A stretch of 12,000 nucleotides of DNA from Cristatella mucedo (Eukaryota; Bryozoa; Phylactolaemata; Cristatellidae): contig WPIO01000042.1 in NCBI GenBank assembly GCA_009760855.2, positions 2,278,001-2,290,000 on the forward strand, read 5' to 3'. The position numbers and the translations under genes were made by a program. Position 1 is the stretch's first letter. Each line of letters opens with the position of its first letter. Below are positions 1 through 8,229 of the stretch, piece by piece. The notes beneath the pieces are model-generated. The model was not told the DNA's origin and made no database searches. It saw only the letters and a program-made list of their open reading frames with translations.

Positions 1-239
1 ATCAGGTGCTCTGCAGTTGGTGCGAAACTCTGCGCTAATCTTATCTACCATGAGCGTCGCAGTTGCCACATCACACCCCTTCTCACCGACCTGCACTCGC
101 TCCCACTCTAGCAACGCATCGACTTCAAGGTTTCTTTACTCACTACTAAGTCCCTTCATTTTTTGGCTCCAGCCTACCAATCAGATCTACTCTTCCACCA
201 AGGCAAGGATAGTACCACTTGCTTTTCGGAATTAAATAG
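1..239. other. flank without recognisable gene
   Basis: This stretch precedes the 3' end of the minus-strand LINE. A 72-codon open frame runs from 17 to 235 on the plus strand, but its product has no recognisable motif and its composition looks random. I see no RNA gene or repeat boundary here. Confidence 0.5.
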
Positions 240-357
240 TTTATGTAATGTAATGTATCTCCGTCAGTAACTCCACAAAGTCATAAAGACCACGTGGGTG
301 TTACGCAGGAGAGTTTTGTATAGCGCACTCACAGCCTAAGCGGCTTTCGGTACGCAT
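240..357 (-). other. LINE 3' UTR and terminal microsatellite
   Basis: Downstream of the ORF2 stop, the minus strand holds ~100 nt without coding capacity and ends in three ATGTA units (plus strand 243-257, i.e. TACAT on the minus strand). Short 3' tandem repeats instead of poly(A) are usual for CR1/L2-type LINEs. The minus strand at 314-325 reads CGCTATACAAAA, which resembles the conserved 3' region of L2/Rex1-like elements. Confidence 0.7.
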
Positions 358-1707
358 TCAGTAGCCAACAGACTTCGTCTCACGCAACAAAGAGAAAGTG
401 GGAAGCATAGCAGAGTTAGGAGAGCAGTTGAGGTAGTGAGTAGCATAGAAGTAGCAGTTCAGGACCGCTGAAAAAGATGTGCCATAGTCGGCAGTTGGAG
501 AGTAGATGTCGTTGCGTAAGAATTGTGGAAGCGAGTTCCACAGTCTAGGACCTGCAGAGCTAAAGCTTCTGTCGCCAACAGTCTTTAAGCGGAGGAAAGG
601 GACAGCTAATTTATTGTCCACACAGGACCTGAGGGCGCGAACAGGCTGAAACTGATGCAGCAGTTCAGCTAGGTACGAAGGAGCCAAGCCGTGGCGGGCC
701 TTGTGGGTCAGCGTAAGAACTTTGCTCTGTATCCTTTGCTCAACCGGCAACCATCCTAGCTCTTTCGGCAGAGGTGACACGTGCTCAAACCGCTGGGACT
801 TGAAGACCAGCCTTGCAGCCATATTCATAGTCAGCTGTAGTGGCATAATAGCTTTCTTTGGTAGCCCAGCCAAAAGTGAATTACAATAATCAAGCCGAGA
901 CAGAACTAAAGAGCTAGTTAAATTTTTTACAAGCCACTGTGGGAGACAGCTTCTAATCTTGGATAGGGATCGGATGTGATGGCTAGCTGTAGAGGCAGTC
1001 TTCTGAATGAAGCTTTTAAAATTGAGGCAGCTGTCGAAAACGACACCTAGATTACGAGCACGTGGTGAAGGTCGAACAACGGCATCACCTATTAGAACAG
1101 CAAAGCATTTTAATCCAGCCACACGCTTAGGGTGTCCTATGAGCAGCAGTTCGGTTTTATCGTCATTTAATTTCAGGAAGTTTTCCGACATCCAGGATCG
1201 AATATCGGCAAGGCAAGCATTCTGTTTCCCAGTTGCTGCAGCAGATTCCGACGGTTTAAATGACAAATACAACTGAGTATCGTCAACATCGAAGTGATAT
1301 CCTATTCCATGGGCCTTAATCACTTTTCCCAGAGGTTGAGTATAAATGGAGAACAGCAAGGGACCGAGTACAGACCCTTGAGGGACTCCACAGGTGACCC
1401 TTCTCATGTCTGAGACCTGACCCCCACACGACACGGATTGAACACAATCAGACAAGTAAGATTTAAACCACGCCAGTGCTTCGTCTGCCAGACTGATCGT
1501 TGTTCTCAATCGTTCAAGCAGAACTTCGTGACCAATGGTGTCGAAGGCAGCAGACAGATCTAGCAGAGCTAGGGCAGTGACATTCCCGTCGTCGTTGCCA
1601 TGTAGAATGTCATTGTTAACACGGAGGAGAGCAGTTTCAGTGGAGTGCTGCCTCTTGAAACCTGATTGAAATGTTTCTGACATTCCAATTATTTTCAATA
1701 TGTTCAA
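358..1707 (-). pseudogene. LINE ORF2 fragment 5: reverse transcriptase palm, thumb and C-terminal region
   Basis: This 449-codon piece holds most of the reverse transcriptase. Seen in order: SGFKRQHSTETAL (about 15-27), LDLSAAFDTI with the first catalytic Asp (about 49-58), GVPQGSVLGP (107-116), and FDVDDTQLY (139-147), which corresponds to the catalytic YxDD box. Next comes KTELLLIG, then SRLDYCNSLLAGLP and LGWLPVEQRI of the CR1/L2 C-terminal region, and SSAGPRLWNSLP near the end. Two departures stand out. The box reads DVDD where the family usually has YADD or FADD, although both catalytic Asp are kept. DTIGH also replaces the usual DTIDH. The first ~10 residues precede the frameshift and are not native. 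Translation runs to a natural stop at 358. Confidence 0.92.
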
Positions 1708-2161
1708 CTAGCTGCTTAGCAATAATTTTTTCAAGAATCTTTGATAAGAACGGAAGAAGGGAAACTGGACGATAGTTTGCTAGGACCTCTGTGTCTAATC
1801 CAGGCTTTTTAAGAATGGGTCTAACGATTGCCGATTTGAAGGACTTGGGGACGACCCCTTTTCCCAAAGAAGCATTAAAAATCTTGGTTACGACAGGGCT
1901 AAATTGGTCTGCAAGTGAAGACCACAGAGATGAAGGTATAGGGTCTTCAGGAGACGAGCTCTTTTTGCTAGACCTTATTAAGGCAGCCACATCACAGGCA
2001 GAAACATCGGAGAACCTTTTAAGGAAGGTCACAGGTTGAGGAACGGCGATTGCTTTGGTCGGAGGGGGCTTAATGGAGGCACGAATGTGCACAATTTTTT
2101 CAGTAAAGAAGGCTGAAAACTTTTCGGCTGAGCCCTTAATATCTGGGGAGTCAGACCTCAC
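1637..2161 (-). pseudogene. LINE ORF2 fragment 4: N-terminal part of reverse transcriptase
   Basis: The open frame actually extends upstream without a stop to about 2236; 2161 is only the first Met. It contains KSAIVRPILKKPG and NYRPVSLLPFLSKILEKII, the conserved fingers region (RT motifs 0-2) of non-LTR reverse transcriptases. The frame runs out of homology at about 1690, where a one-base shift moves the sequence into the frame of fragment 5. Its last ~15 codons are therefore out-of-frame residues. Confidence 0.88.
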
Positions 2162-2231
2162 AGCATTGGCCAGTAAATGGTTTACTGTCTTTAAAATCTG
2201 TTTAGTGTCCGACTGGCAGGAATTCAGCTTT

Positions 2232-2672
2232 CTAATGAAAAAAAGAACCCCTGGCTTTTTTAAGCTTTCGGGTGTAAACTCGAAGGAAGTCTTTAAAATT
2301 GACTAGGTCTGCCTCGGACTCCGATTTCTTGAAACGACGTTCCAGCCTGCGCTTAACACGGCGCATCTTAGGAAGTTTTTTTGTAAATTGAAAGCAATCT
2401 CGACGACTTTGAACACGGATAGAGCGAACGGGAGCATGCTTGTCAAGAGCACTACTGATTGTCATGTTCATCGCATCAGTGAGGGTATCGAGGCTGCCGG
2501 TCGAGTCTGAATGCAGATCAAGAAGGCCTGCATCACAAACAGATTTCAAAAACTTGTCCATGTCAATGCTTTGTAAGTTACGTCGTTTGGCAAATTCGAC
2601 ATTTCCCTGTACGTACGAGGTATCAGGAACAGTAAACGAGACCGAACAATGATCTGAGAGGGTCAGTGGCAC
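2232..2672 (-). pseudogene. LINE ORF2 fragment 3: end of endonuclease (SDH motif) and linker
   Basis: The translation begins LTLSDHCSVSF. This contains the SDH motif, whose His acts as the general base of APE endonucleases. A charged, Arg/Lys-rich linker follows (RRVKRRLERRFKKSESE), as usual between endonuclease and reverse transcriptase in CR1-like ORF2. The piece ends at a TAG just after a run of seven T on the minus strand (2238-2244). One extra T there would reconnect it to the next frame, so a homopolymer slip is the simplest explanation. Confidence 0.85.
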
Positions 2673-2956
2673 ACCACAAAGTCAGTGGGGAGGAGATCCT
2701 TAGTGATCACGAGATCTAGAATGTGGCCACCGACGTGGGTGCTATGATTAACGTGTTGGGCAAAACCAAAATTCTCCAGACAGTCAAGAAATGAGCGGAC
2801 CTGGCTGTTGCTAGGGTTGTCAACATGAATATTGAAGTCTCCTACAATCAGTAGCGGCCTGTCACACACAAATATTTTAGCGAGGAACTCTGAAAACTCT
2901 TCTATGAACAAGTTTAGAAAGCCAGGAGGCCGGTTTATCGTAACGGTGAGAGGCAT
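2663..2956 (-). pseudogene. LINE ORF2 fragment 2: middle of APE endonuclease
   Basis: This piece is in the same frame as fragment 1, two codons after the nonsense codon. It carries LLIVGDFNIHVD near residues 35-46. That is the hallmark GDFN motif of APE/EEP-type LINE endonucleases, which provides catalytic Asp and Asn. HILDLVIT follows, the usual strand before the final SDH motif. The frame is lost at its end by a one-base shift near 2672-2680, and the SDH motif continues in another frame. Confidence 0.88.
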
Positions 2957-2962
2957 TGTCTT

Positions 2963-2965
2963 TTA
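2963..2965 (-). other. nonsense mutation in LINE endonuclease
   Basis: On the minus strand the codons read Ser-Ser-TAA-Lys-Thr-Met, with endonuclease homology on both sides in the same frame. This is a single in-frame stop, not an indel. Confidence 0.85.
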
Positions 2966-3616
2966 TGAAGACCTGATAGCAACCAATTCAAACGATGACC
3001 CATGCGAGAAACTGCACATTTTATAGCCAAACGATTCACGAACAACAATTGCAACCCCACCACCAACCTTGTCAGAACGCATGGACTGATAGAATGAGAA
3101 CCCGGGTGGGGTGGTCTCGGAAATACAGCTACTGGAACAAGGCGTCATACAGGTTTCGGTAAGCAGAAATGCATCTAGCTTCTCCTGGACCACCTGATCG
3201 CGGATAAGTAACACCTTGGTTTTTAGCGAGCGGACATTTAGTCGGCGGAATTTAAGAGGCTGTCCAACAACTGGGCGACGGCGATGAAGTGGCTCGTATT
3301 CTCTACCGTTTGCGTCCGGCCCGGCGGACGCTGGCTCTTCGAATTTGAATTGGACCTTGGTAACGGCCGTCGGACGACGTTTCACAACGTGCTGGGCTAC
3401 AGCGGGTGGGCTACTACCGCAACAAGTACTATTTAGCGCTTTAAACTTACGAGTCGTAGGTTTGATAGCCGAGCTGTTGATAGGGCGAACGCAGGATGCA
3501 GGTCGGTTCTCACTGACCCGCCGGAGAAGGCCCGCCGGTAGGTATCGACTAATGGCGACATCGCATCTTATGCTAAGCAGGTCCTGTTTTGTGTAGCCTA
3601 TCCGAGGACAGCTCAT
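2963..3616 (-). pseudogene. LINE ORF2 fragment 1: N-terminal linker and start of APE endonuclease
   Basis: This 217-codon piece starts at the first Met of the frame and ends at a premature TAA. Residues 1 to about 122 are a basic, low-complexity linker with no clear domain. The endonuclease begins around residue 122 with FRRLNVRSLKTK, where N127 is the expected metal/phosphate-site Asn. LLTET follows, with the catalytic Glu at about 154, then a GGGVAIVV strand at about 185-192. The reading frame continues unchanged after the stop (in the piece starting at 2956), so the lesion is a point nonsense mutation, probably of a Tyr codon. The start codon is the first available Met; a native start further upstream cannot be excluded. 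Confidence 0.88.
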
Positions 3617-3781
3617 AAATAGTCACAGCGAAGATAGCAGCGGAATACCCGGAGGTATTACGGAGAAATCAAGTAAAGGTCCACACCACGCTAGGAGTCG
3701 CCCGAGGCCGCTCTTTAGCGCGGGGAGGAATGTTTACATATACCTCGTACGAACCTCAAATTCTTTAGAGACTGCCTTTAA
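3617..3781. other. junction between two LINE copies, possible 5' leader of the minus-strand LINE
   Basis: There is no protein homology in this stretch. Part of it may be the 5' leader of the minus-strand LINE, and part may be degraded coding sequence of the plus-strand LINE fragment that becomes recognisable at 3782. No target-site duplication is visible by eye. Confidence 0.4.
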
Positions 3782-4165
3782 TTCTTCCACTCCAAAGCCT
3801 GGAACCCACTTCTGATTTGCATCACGACATCCCCTGACTTGATGACATTTAAAACGAAGCTAAAAAGGCATCTATTTATTTCAACATTTAGTGGGTCCAT
3901 GTGATTCGGCTTTTGTGTGTTCATGCGTGCTGACACCGTGCATGCTGCCACAAACCATATTTGCATACTGACCCTGTGCATGTCACCCCCTAACCATGTT
4001 ATGCTTGTTGTCATTGAGCATGCTACCACTAGCCATTCGATCGTGCTTCCTTTGCAGCAAATGCCTAGGAACAGATTGAGTTCTCTGGTGACACTATTCA
4101 AACGTATTATTATTTTCAAAAAACGGAGAGAAAGTTGAGTTTGAGTTTGAATGAGTTTGAATATC
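3782..4165 (+). mobile_element. 3' end of a second non-LTR retrotransposon
   Basis: On the plus strand, 3782-3901 translates to a peptide containing SKAWNPLL and DLMTFKTKLKRHLF, then stops. This matches the usual C-terminus of CR1/L2-like and Jockey-like ORF2 proteins, where (L/A)WNSLP is followed ~20 residues later by FKxxLKxxLF. A ~230 nt non-coding 3' UTR follows, ending at about 4135-4162 in TTTGAG/TTTGAA repeats of the kind that tail LINEs. An in-frame TAA lies just upstream at 3779-3781, so only the last ~40 codons are recognisable. The fragment is 5' truncated or decayed and opposite in orientation to the LINE at 240-3616. The minus-strand open frame across it is a shadow. Confidence 0.68.
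4135..4162 (+). repeat. TTTGAR microsatellite tail
   Basis: Four to five imperfect TTTGAG/TTTGAA units end here, 20 bp before the proposed left end of the foldback element. This is best read as the 3' tail of the plus-strand LINE fragment. Confidence 0.7.
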
Positions 4166-4181
4166 CCGTAATGAAGCAGCA

Positions 4182-4245
4182 CAATAGCCGCCCGACGAGC
4201 GATAAATTACCGTCGCGTAATTTAGCACTGTAAACGCACCGCTTC
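4182..4245. repeat. proposed left terminal segment of the foldback element
   Basis: The segment shows an imperfect inverted match to 8075-8123, including a TAGCC(C)GCC-type start and TAAACGCAC followed by a GCTTC/GTTTC-like word. The match needs gaps and is by eye only. Confidence 0.35.
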
Positions 4246-4647
4246 GCTACGCACAGCGCTGCAACGTACCGCTAGCTGGACAGAGAGCGAGAGAGTAAAA
4301 CTAATGTATTGCAGGAACCGAGTGAGGCTTGAATTTAAAAGGGGTGCTAGAGACAACGGCTACTCCGGCGCGAGTTTTCATCAATCTCGGAGTTAGAAAA
4401 AGGAGAAACCTGGGAAATCGCACCTGCGAATCGCCCAGCAGCTACTTCTTCAGATAAATCTCATGAATCGCGAAAATTGAAACAGCACAGTCAATTATCA
4501 GGCTGCCATCAACTGACTGCTTCCCGCGCAAAGTGCGGGCATTGCAGCGGCATTCAGTTATGCGCGTTCAACGAGTTTAGCCTCGACTTAATTGAGGTTA
4601 GCTTAGATAAATTAGCTGCAGTTCTAATAGGAGAATGCTGGTGCGTT
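4246..4647. other. left-side segment without counterpart in the right arm
   Basis: About 400 bp lies between the proposed left terminus and the clear left arm, with no mirrored counterpart on the right, where the matching points are adjacent. It has no coding potential. It could be an insertion in the left arm, a deletion in the right arm, or host sequence if the true end is at 4648. It contains a GCGGGCATTGCAGC word at about 4536-4549 that echoes the ATTGC motif of the core. Confidence 0.4.
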
Positions 4648-5322
4648 TGGGGGTTTGACGAATTACCTCAATCCGCCGCAATCCACTCTAATTAGGCTAG
4701 CAACGACCAGACTTAAGCGTTTCCACGCTCGAATTCTGCGCTGATATTGTAGTTCATGTTCGAATTTATCCGTCCACCAAATTTTATGTCGCTGGGCGCA
4801 CGCGAACTTATGCAAATGAGCTTTGACGCCGGACTCTACCGCAATCCATTCTAATTTCCGTTAAATCTACCACAGATCAGCTGCGAACAGCTCCAAAAGT
4901 TTGGAATATCAAACTAAGCTGCATGAACAATGTACCCAGAAAATCTCGTGCGACTCTGCTCACGCGTTCTCACGAAGTCCACTGAAATAAGATTGCAATG
5001 GCCCAGGCCAATACCGCTATCCACTGCCTTCCACCATGCAACGACAGAAACCCTGATCGAAAAGCTTCTTTTTTGATTGCATATGACGGCACACTCTGCG
5101 AAAATTGCATTTAAATATTTTCACTTGCATTGGCAAGGCCGTTCTCGTGGCGCTGCAATCGACTGCAGTAGCCCGGGCGAATACTGCAATCCATCTCAAT
5201 ACCCCGAATCAACCGCATACAAAATCGAAATACATTGCCGAGCTCCACTTTTTATTGAATTTTAAAGTGCACCATACTGTGTGCACAACCATGTAAAATA
5301 AAAATAAATATGTTCAACCTCG
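4648..5322 (+). repeat. left inverted arm of the foldback element
   Basis: The arm pairs with the reverse complement of 7394-8082 along its whole length, at high but imperfect identity with small indels. Its best part, 5114-5172, is a perfect 59-base match to the complement of 7545-7603. Its outer part (about 4680-4930) is non-repetitive and includes TTATGCAAATGAGC, also present in the right arm. Its inner part contains core-type monomers in inverted orientation, near 5000 and 5165. Confidence 0.9.
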
Positions 5323-7393
5323 CATTTCCGTATTTTCCCAGGCCGTTGCCGCCAATTGCCGCGCATTGCCCGCGCATGTACTTTCAAGATTGGTTGATAG
5401 GTAGCGGTTGCACTTTTAATACAGCACACTGTTACGCAAAAAACATTTGATCTTCTCCCACCACCTTTGTTTGTAATTGTAGCAGACTATCACAGATTGC
5501 TGCATTGTCTCGGGCAGTTGCCGTCGATTGCCATGGATTGCTCAAGGTTGAATGCGACAAAAGACAGCATATGCGCCCACACTGAGCGTTATGTGGGAGG
5601 ATAATTACAAATTCAAACAGCCACTTCCCAGCCAATTTGAACCAGATTGCTGCAGTGACCGGGCCATTGTCGTCGATTGCCCTCGATTGTGCCTTTGTCG
5701 GTTGTATAAAAGGATGTGGCTACACTTTTAATGCAGTGTGGTGCAATACGCAAGAAAAAGTTGGAGCTCTTCTCAGCAACTGTCGGTCTATTTGTTACTG
5801 TCCGTCATGGATTGACGTATTTCCCCGGGCAATTGCCGTGCGTTGCCGTCGATTGAACTCGCACAATGAATGAAAATTATGCGCGAACACAGGTACATGT
5901 TACGTGGAATGAGAGTTGCAGTTCATTGCAGCCAATCTTGTCAATTTTCTACGGAATTCGCTATCGGCCCCAACCATTGCTGCTGATTGCCGTGCATTGC
6001 TGACAGTTAACAAACAAAGCATCTTGAAAATTGAAAGGTTTTACTTTGGACGCAGCGGAATGTTTTATGTAATGACAATTGAGGCTTCCGCGATGCCAAT
6101 TTCTCCTTAATTTGCCGGGAATTGGGGTATTGACCCAGGGCATTGCTGTCAATTGCCATTCATTCTTCGCGATTGCACGTTCGCGATTGGTTGAAAGGAT
6201 TTGATTGCACTTTCAACACAGTGGACTGTGACAGGTAAGATCTATTTGATCTTGGCCCAGTCACTTTCTAGTGATTTGCGATGGACCATAATCGATTGCC
6301 GTATTTGCCCTGCCATTGCCGTCGATTGCCATGCATTGTCCAAGATTGAACGGTGAAAGCTGGGTGATAGGGTTGAAAGTATGTGCTCGAGCAGCGAGAT
6401 GTTACATGGAATGAGAGTTGGATCTTGGTGCAGCCGATTTCTCGTCGATTTGCCACGGATTTCGGTATTGGTCCCTGCCATTGCTATTGATTGCCGTGCA
6501 TTGTTGACAATTAAAGTACAAAATAGCTTGAAAGTCCTACGATTTCACTTTTAGCACAAGGAAATGTGAAATGCGATGACAATCGGCTCTTCGTGCAGCC
6601 AATTTAGTGTCGACTTGTCACGGATTGTAGTGGATTGTTGCTTCAAGCCGAGCCGTTGCCGTAGATTGCCATGCATTACCCAAGATTGTACGAGCGCAAT
6701 TGCTTTAAATGCTGTGGTTTACTTTAACCAGTATGCTTTGTAACGTGCATGAAAAATTGGAGCATTACAAAACTGATTTCAGGGCATTTTGCATGAGATT
6801 GCTGCAAATTGAGGTATTGGCCCGAGCCATTGCAGTCTATTGTAGTGCATTGCTGCCGAATGATCGAGGCGACTGTAGTAAAATTGTGAGATTACATAAT
6901 AACCAAAAATTAGAACAACGTGAAATCACTATTAGAACTTAAAATGTACGTATTCTGGTCGTTTTTCGTCTGGTAGCGGCACATTGACGTGCTGGCCCGG
7001 GCAGTTGCAGTCGATTGCAGTGCATTGCTGCAGAATGGTCGAGGCAATTACAGTGAAGTTATGTGAGTACACAATAACCGAAGAGTAGAGCAGCGTGCTA
7101 TCATAATTAGAGCTTCTAGTGTACGCGTTCTGGTCTCTGTGTGGCGATTTCAGGGGATGTCGGCGGATTGAGGTGGATTGCGGTATGGGACCGGGTCGTT
7201 GCAGTCGATTGCAATTCATTGCATAAGAACGAGTGTGCTTAATGGAGCGACATGTTGTGGGTGCACTTTTATTTGAGTCTAGTCCTATATGCAATATCAG
7301 TTAGAGCTTTGCGACGGCGATTTGAGGATGATTTGCAGTGGAATAGAGTGGATTGCTGTAGTTTTCCAATTCATTTCAGGCGATTGCCGCAGT
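5323..7393 (+). repeat. ~170 bp tandem-repeat core with phased ATTGC triplets
   Basis: Core motif starts are near 5343, 5514, 5661, 5827, 5971, 6137, 6311, 6477, 6650, 6825, 6999, 7195 and, degenerate, about 7370. Spacing is 144-196 nt, mostly 166-175. Each motif is an ATTGC-like word repeated three times at 10-nt intervals (as in ATTGCCGTCGATTGC followed by CATGCATTG), usually preceded by GGTATTGGCCCGRGC. A second, weaker block resembling GCACTTTTAATGCAGTGT, then a GGAGCTC-like word, falls between motifs. Monomers are strongly diverged, more like an old satellite or a constrained regulatory array than recent tandem amplification. All core monomers point the same way, while those in the left arm are inverted. 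Confidence 0.85.
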
Positions 7394-8082
7394 GTGAGTT
7401 TGAACAATTTTTTTTAATTTTACATGGTTGTGCACACAGTATGGTGCACTTTAATATGCAATAAAAAGTGGAGCTCGGTGCAATTTATTTCGATTTTTGT
7501 GCAGTGGATTCGGTGGATTGAAGTGGATTGCGGTATTCGCCCGAGCTACTGCAGTCGATTGCAGCGCCACGAGAACGGCCTTGCCAATGCAAGTGAAAAT
7601 ATTAAAATGCAGTTGTAACAGAGTTGTCATATGCAATCAAAAAAGTTTTTCGATCAGAGTTTCTTTCGTTGCATGGTGGAAGGCGGTGGATTGCGGTGGA
7701 TTGCGGTATTGGCCTGAGCCACTGCAATCTTATTTCAGTGGACTTTGTGAGAACGCTTGAGCGGAATCTCGCGAAAGTTTCTCGGTACATTGTACGTGCA
7801 GCTTAGTTTGGTATTCCAAACTTTGGAGCTGTTTGCAGCTGATTTGTGGTAGATTGGACGGGAACTAGAATGAATTTCAGTGGAAAGCGGTACAGGCGTC
7901 CGGCGTCAAAGCTCATTTGCATAAGTGGGCGTGCATGCAACGACATAAAATTTGGTGGACAGATACATTCGAACCTGAACTACAATATCAGCGCAAAAAT
8001 TTGAGCTTGGCGACGCTTACGCCCGGTCGTTGCTAGCCTAATTAGAGCGGCTGCGGTGGACTGCGGTTATTCGTTGAAACCG
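7394..8082 (-). repeat. right inverted arm of the foldback element
   Basis: The arm is the reverse complement of 4648-5322. Monomer motifs at about 7548 and 7720 continue the register of the core. Beyond about 7790 the arm becomes the non-repetitive subterminal sequence shared with the left arm (GCTCATTTGCATAA at 7911-7924). Because the arms are mirror copies, open frames such as plus 7497-7760 and minus 5017-5199 encode related but meaningless peptides (a WIAVFARATAVDCSA phrase in both). Confidence 0.9.
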
Positions 8083-8123
8083 TGCGTTTAGTAGATAAAT
8101 AACACAGCGACGGCGGGCTAATG
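8075..8123. repeat. proposed right terminal segment of the foldback element
   Basis: The complement of this segment resembles 4182-4245. No duplication of flanking bases was found on comparing the sequence before 4182 with that after 8123, so the boundary is provisional. Confidence 0.35.
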
Positions 8124-8229
8124 AGAGAACGTGCGTCGCTGTTAGTTAGTTGCAAGGGTACAGAATTTGGCCGGTTGCTGAGGGCAGCCTCCCCCCATAA
8201 CCCTGGTTTGCGTTTGATGGGCGACGATA
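8124..8229. other. spacer between foldback element and SINE tail
   Basis: About 100 bp with no recognisable gene. It includes a C-run at 8191-8196. Confidence 0.35.

Larger units (their letters stand above)
240..3616 (-). mobile_element. CR1/L2/Rex1-type non-LTR retrotransposon (LINE), inactivated
   Basis: Read on the minus strand, this region gives in order an N-terminal linker, an APE-type endonuclease, a reverse transcriptase, a CR1/L2-like C-terminal region and a 3' UTR ending in short ATGTA-type repeats. Such elements nick the target with the endonuclease and prime reverse transcription there. The phrases LDLSAAFDTI, GVPQGSVLGP and SRLDYCNSLLAGLP are typical of the CR1/L2/Rex1 group of the Jockey superfamily. 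One ORF2 is spread over five open pieces, separated by one nonsense codon and three small frameshifts, so this copy is a pseudogene but fairly young. No ORF1 (gag-like) is seen upstream, so the copy may be 5' truncated or its leader may be unrecognisable. The true 5' end lies somewhere between 3616 and about 3780. Confidence 0.93.
4182..8123. mobile_element. ~3.9 kb foldback element with tandem-repeat core, non-coding
   Basis: Two long inverted arms (4648-5322 and 7394-8082) flank a ~2.07 kb core of ~170 bp tandem monomers. A weaker inverted match at the extreme ends suggests the true limits. CAATAGCCGCCCGACG at 4182-4197 resembles the complement of 8111-8123, and TAAACGCAC plus flanking bases recurs near 4230 and near 8082-8090. 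All open frames inside are short, and several are the same frame read from the two mirrored arms, so they are not independent evidence of coding. Foldback elements (for example Drosophila FB) combine long inverted repeats with internal tandem repeats, which makes that class the closest known analogy. A rearranged satellite array is the alternative. No transposase, clear target-site duplication or Helitron end was found. Confidence 0.65.

Noticed and set aside
3778-4182. 134-codon minus-strand open frame
   Set aside because: It is the shadow of the plus-strand LINE 3' end and UTR and has no recognisable domain.
5017-5296. Open frames in the left arm similar to frames in the right arm (7451-7636 minus, 7497-7760 plus), which looked like a small conserved protein family
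   Set aside because: The similarity follows from the inverted arms, is present in more than one frame, and shows no third-position bias or domain.
5323-7393. CRISPR-like array of repeats and spacers
   Set aside because: Repeats are diverged, the period is ~170 bp with similarity across the whole monomer, and the context is eukaryotic.
4182-8123. Helitron
   Set aside because: No TC...CTRR ends with a terminal hairpin and no Rep/helicase frame were found. Long inverted arms do not fit.
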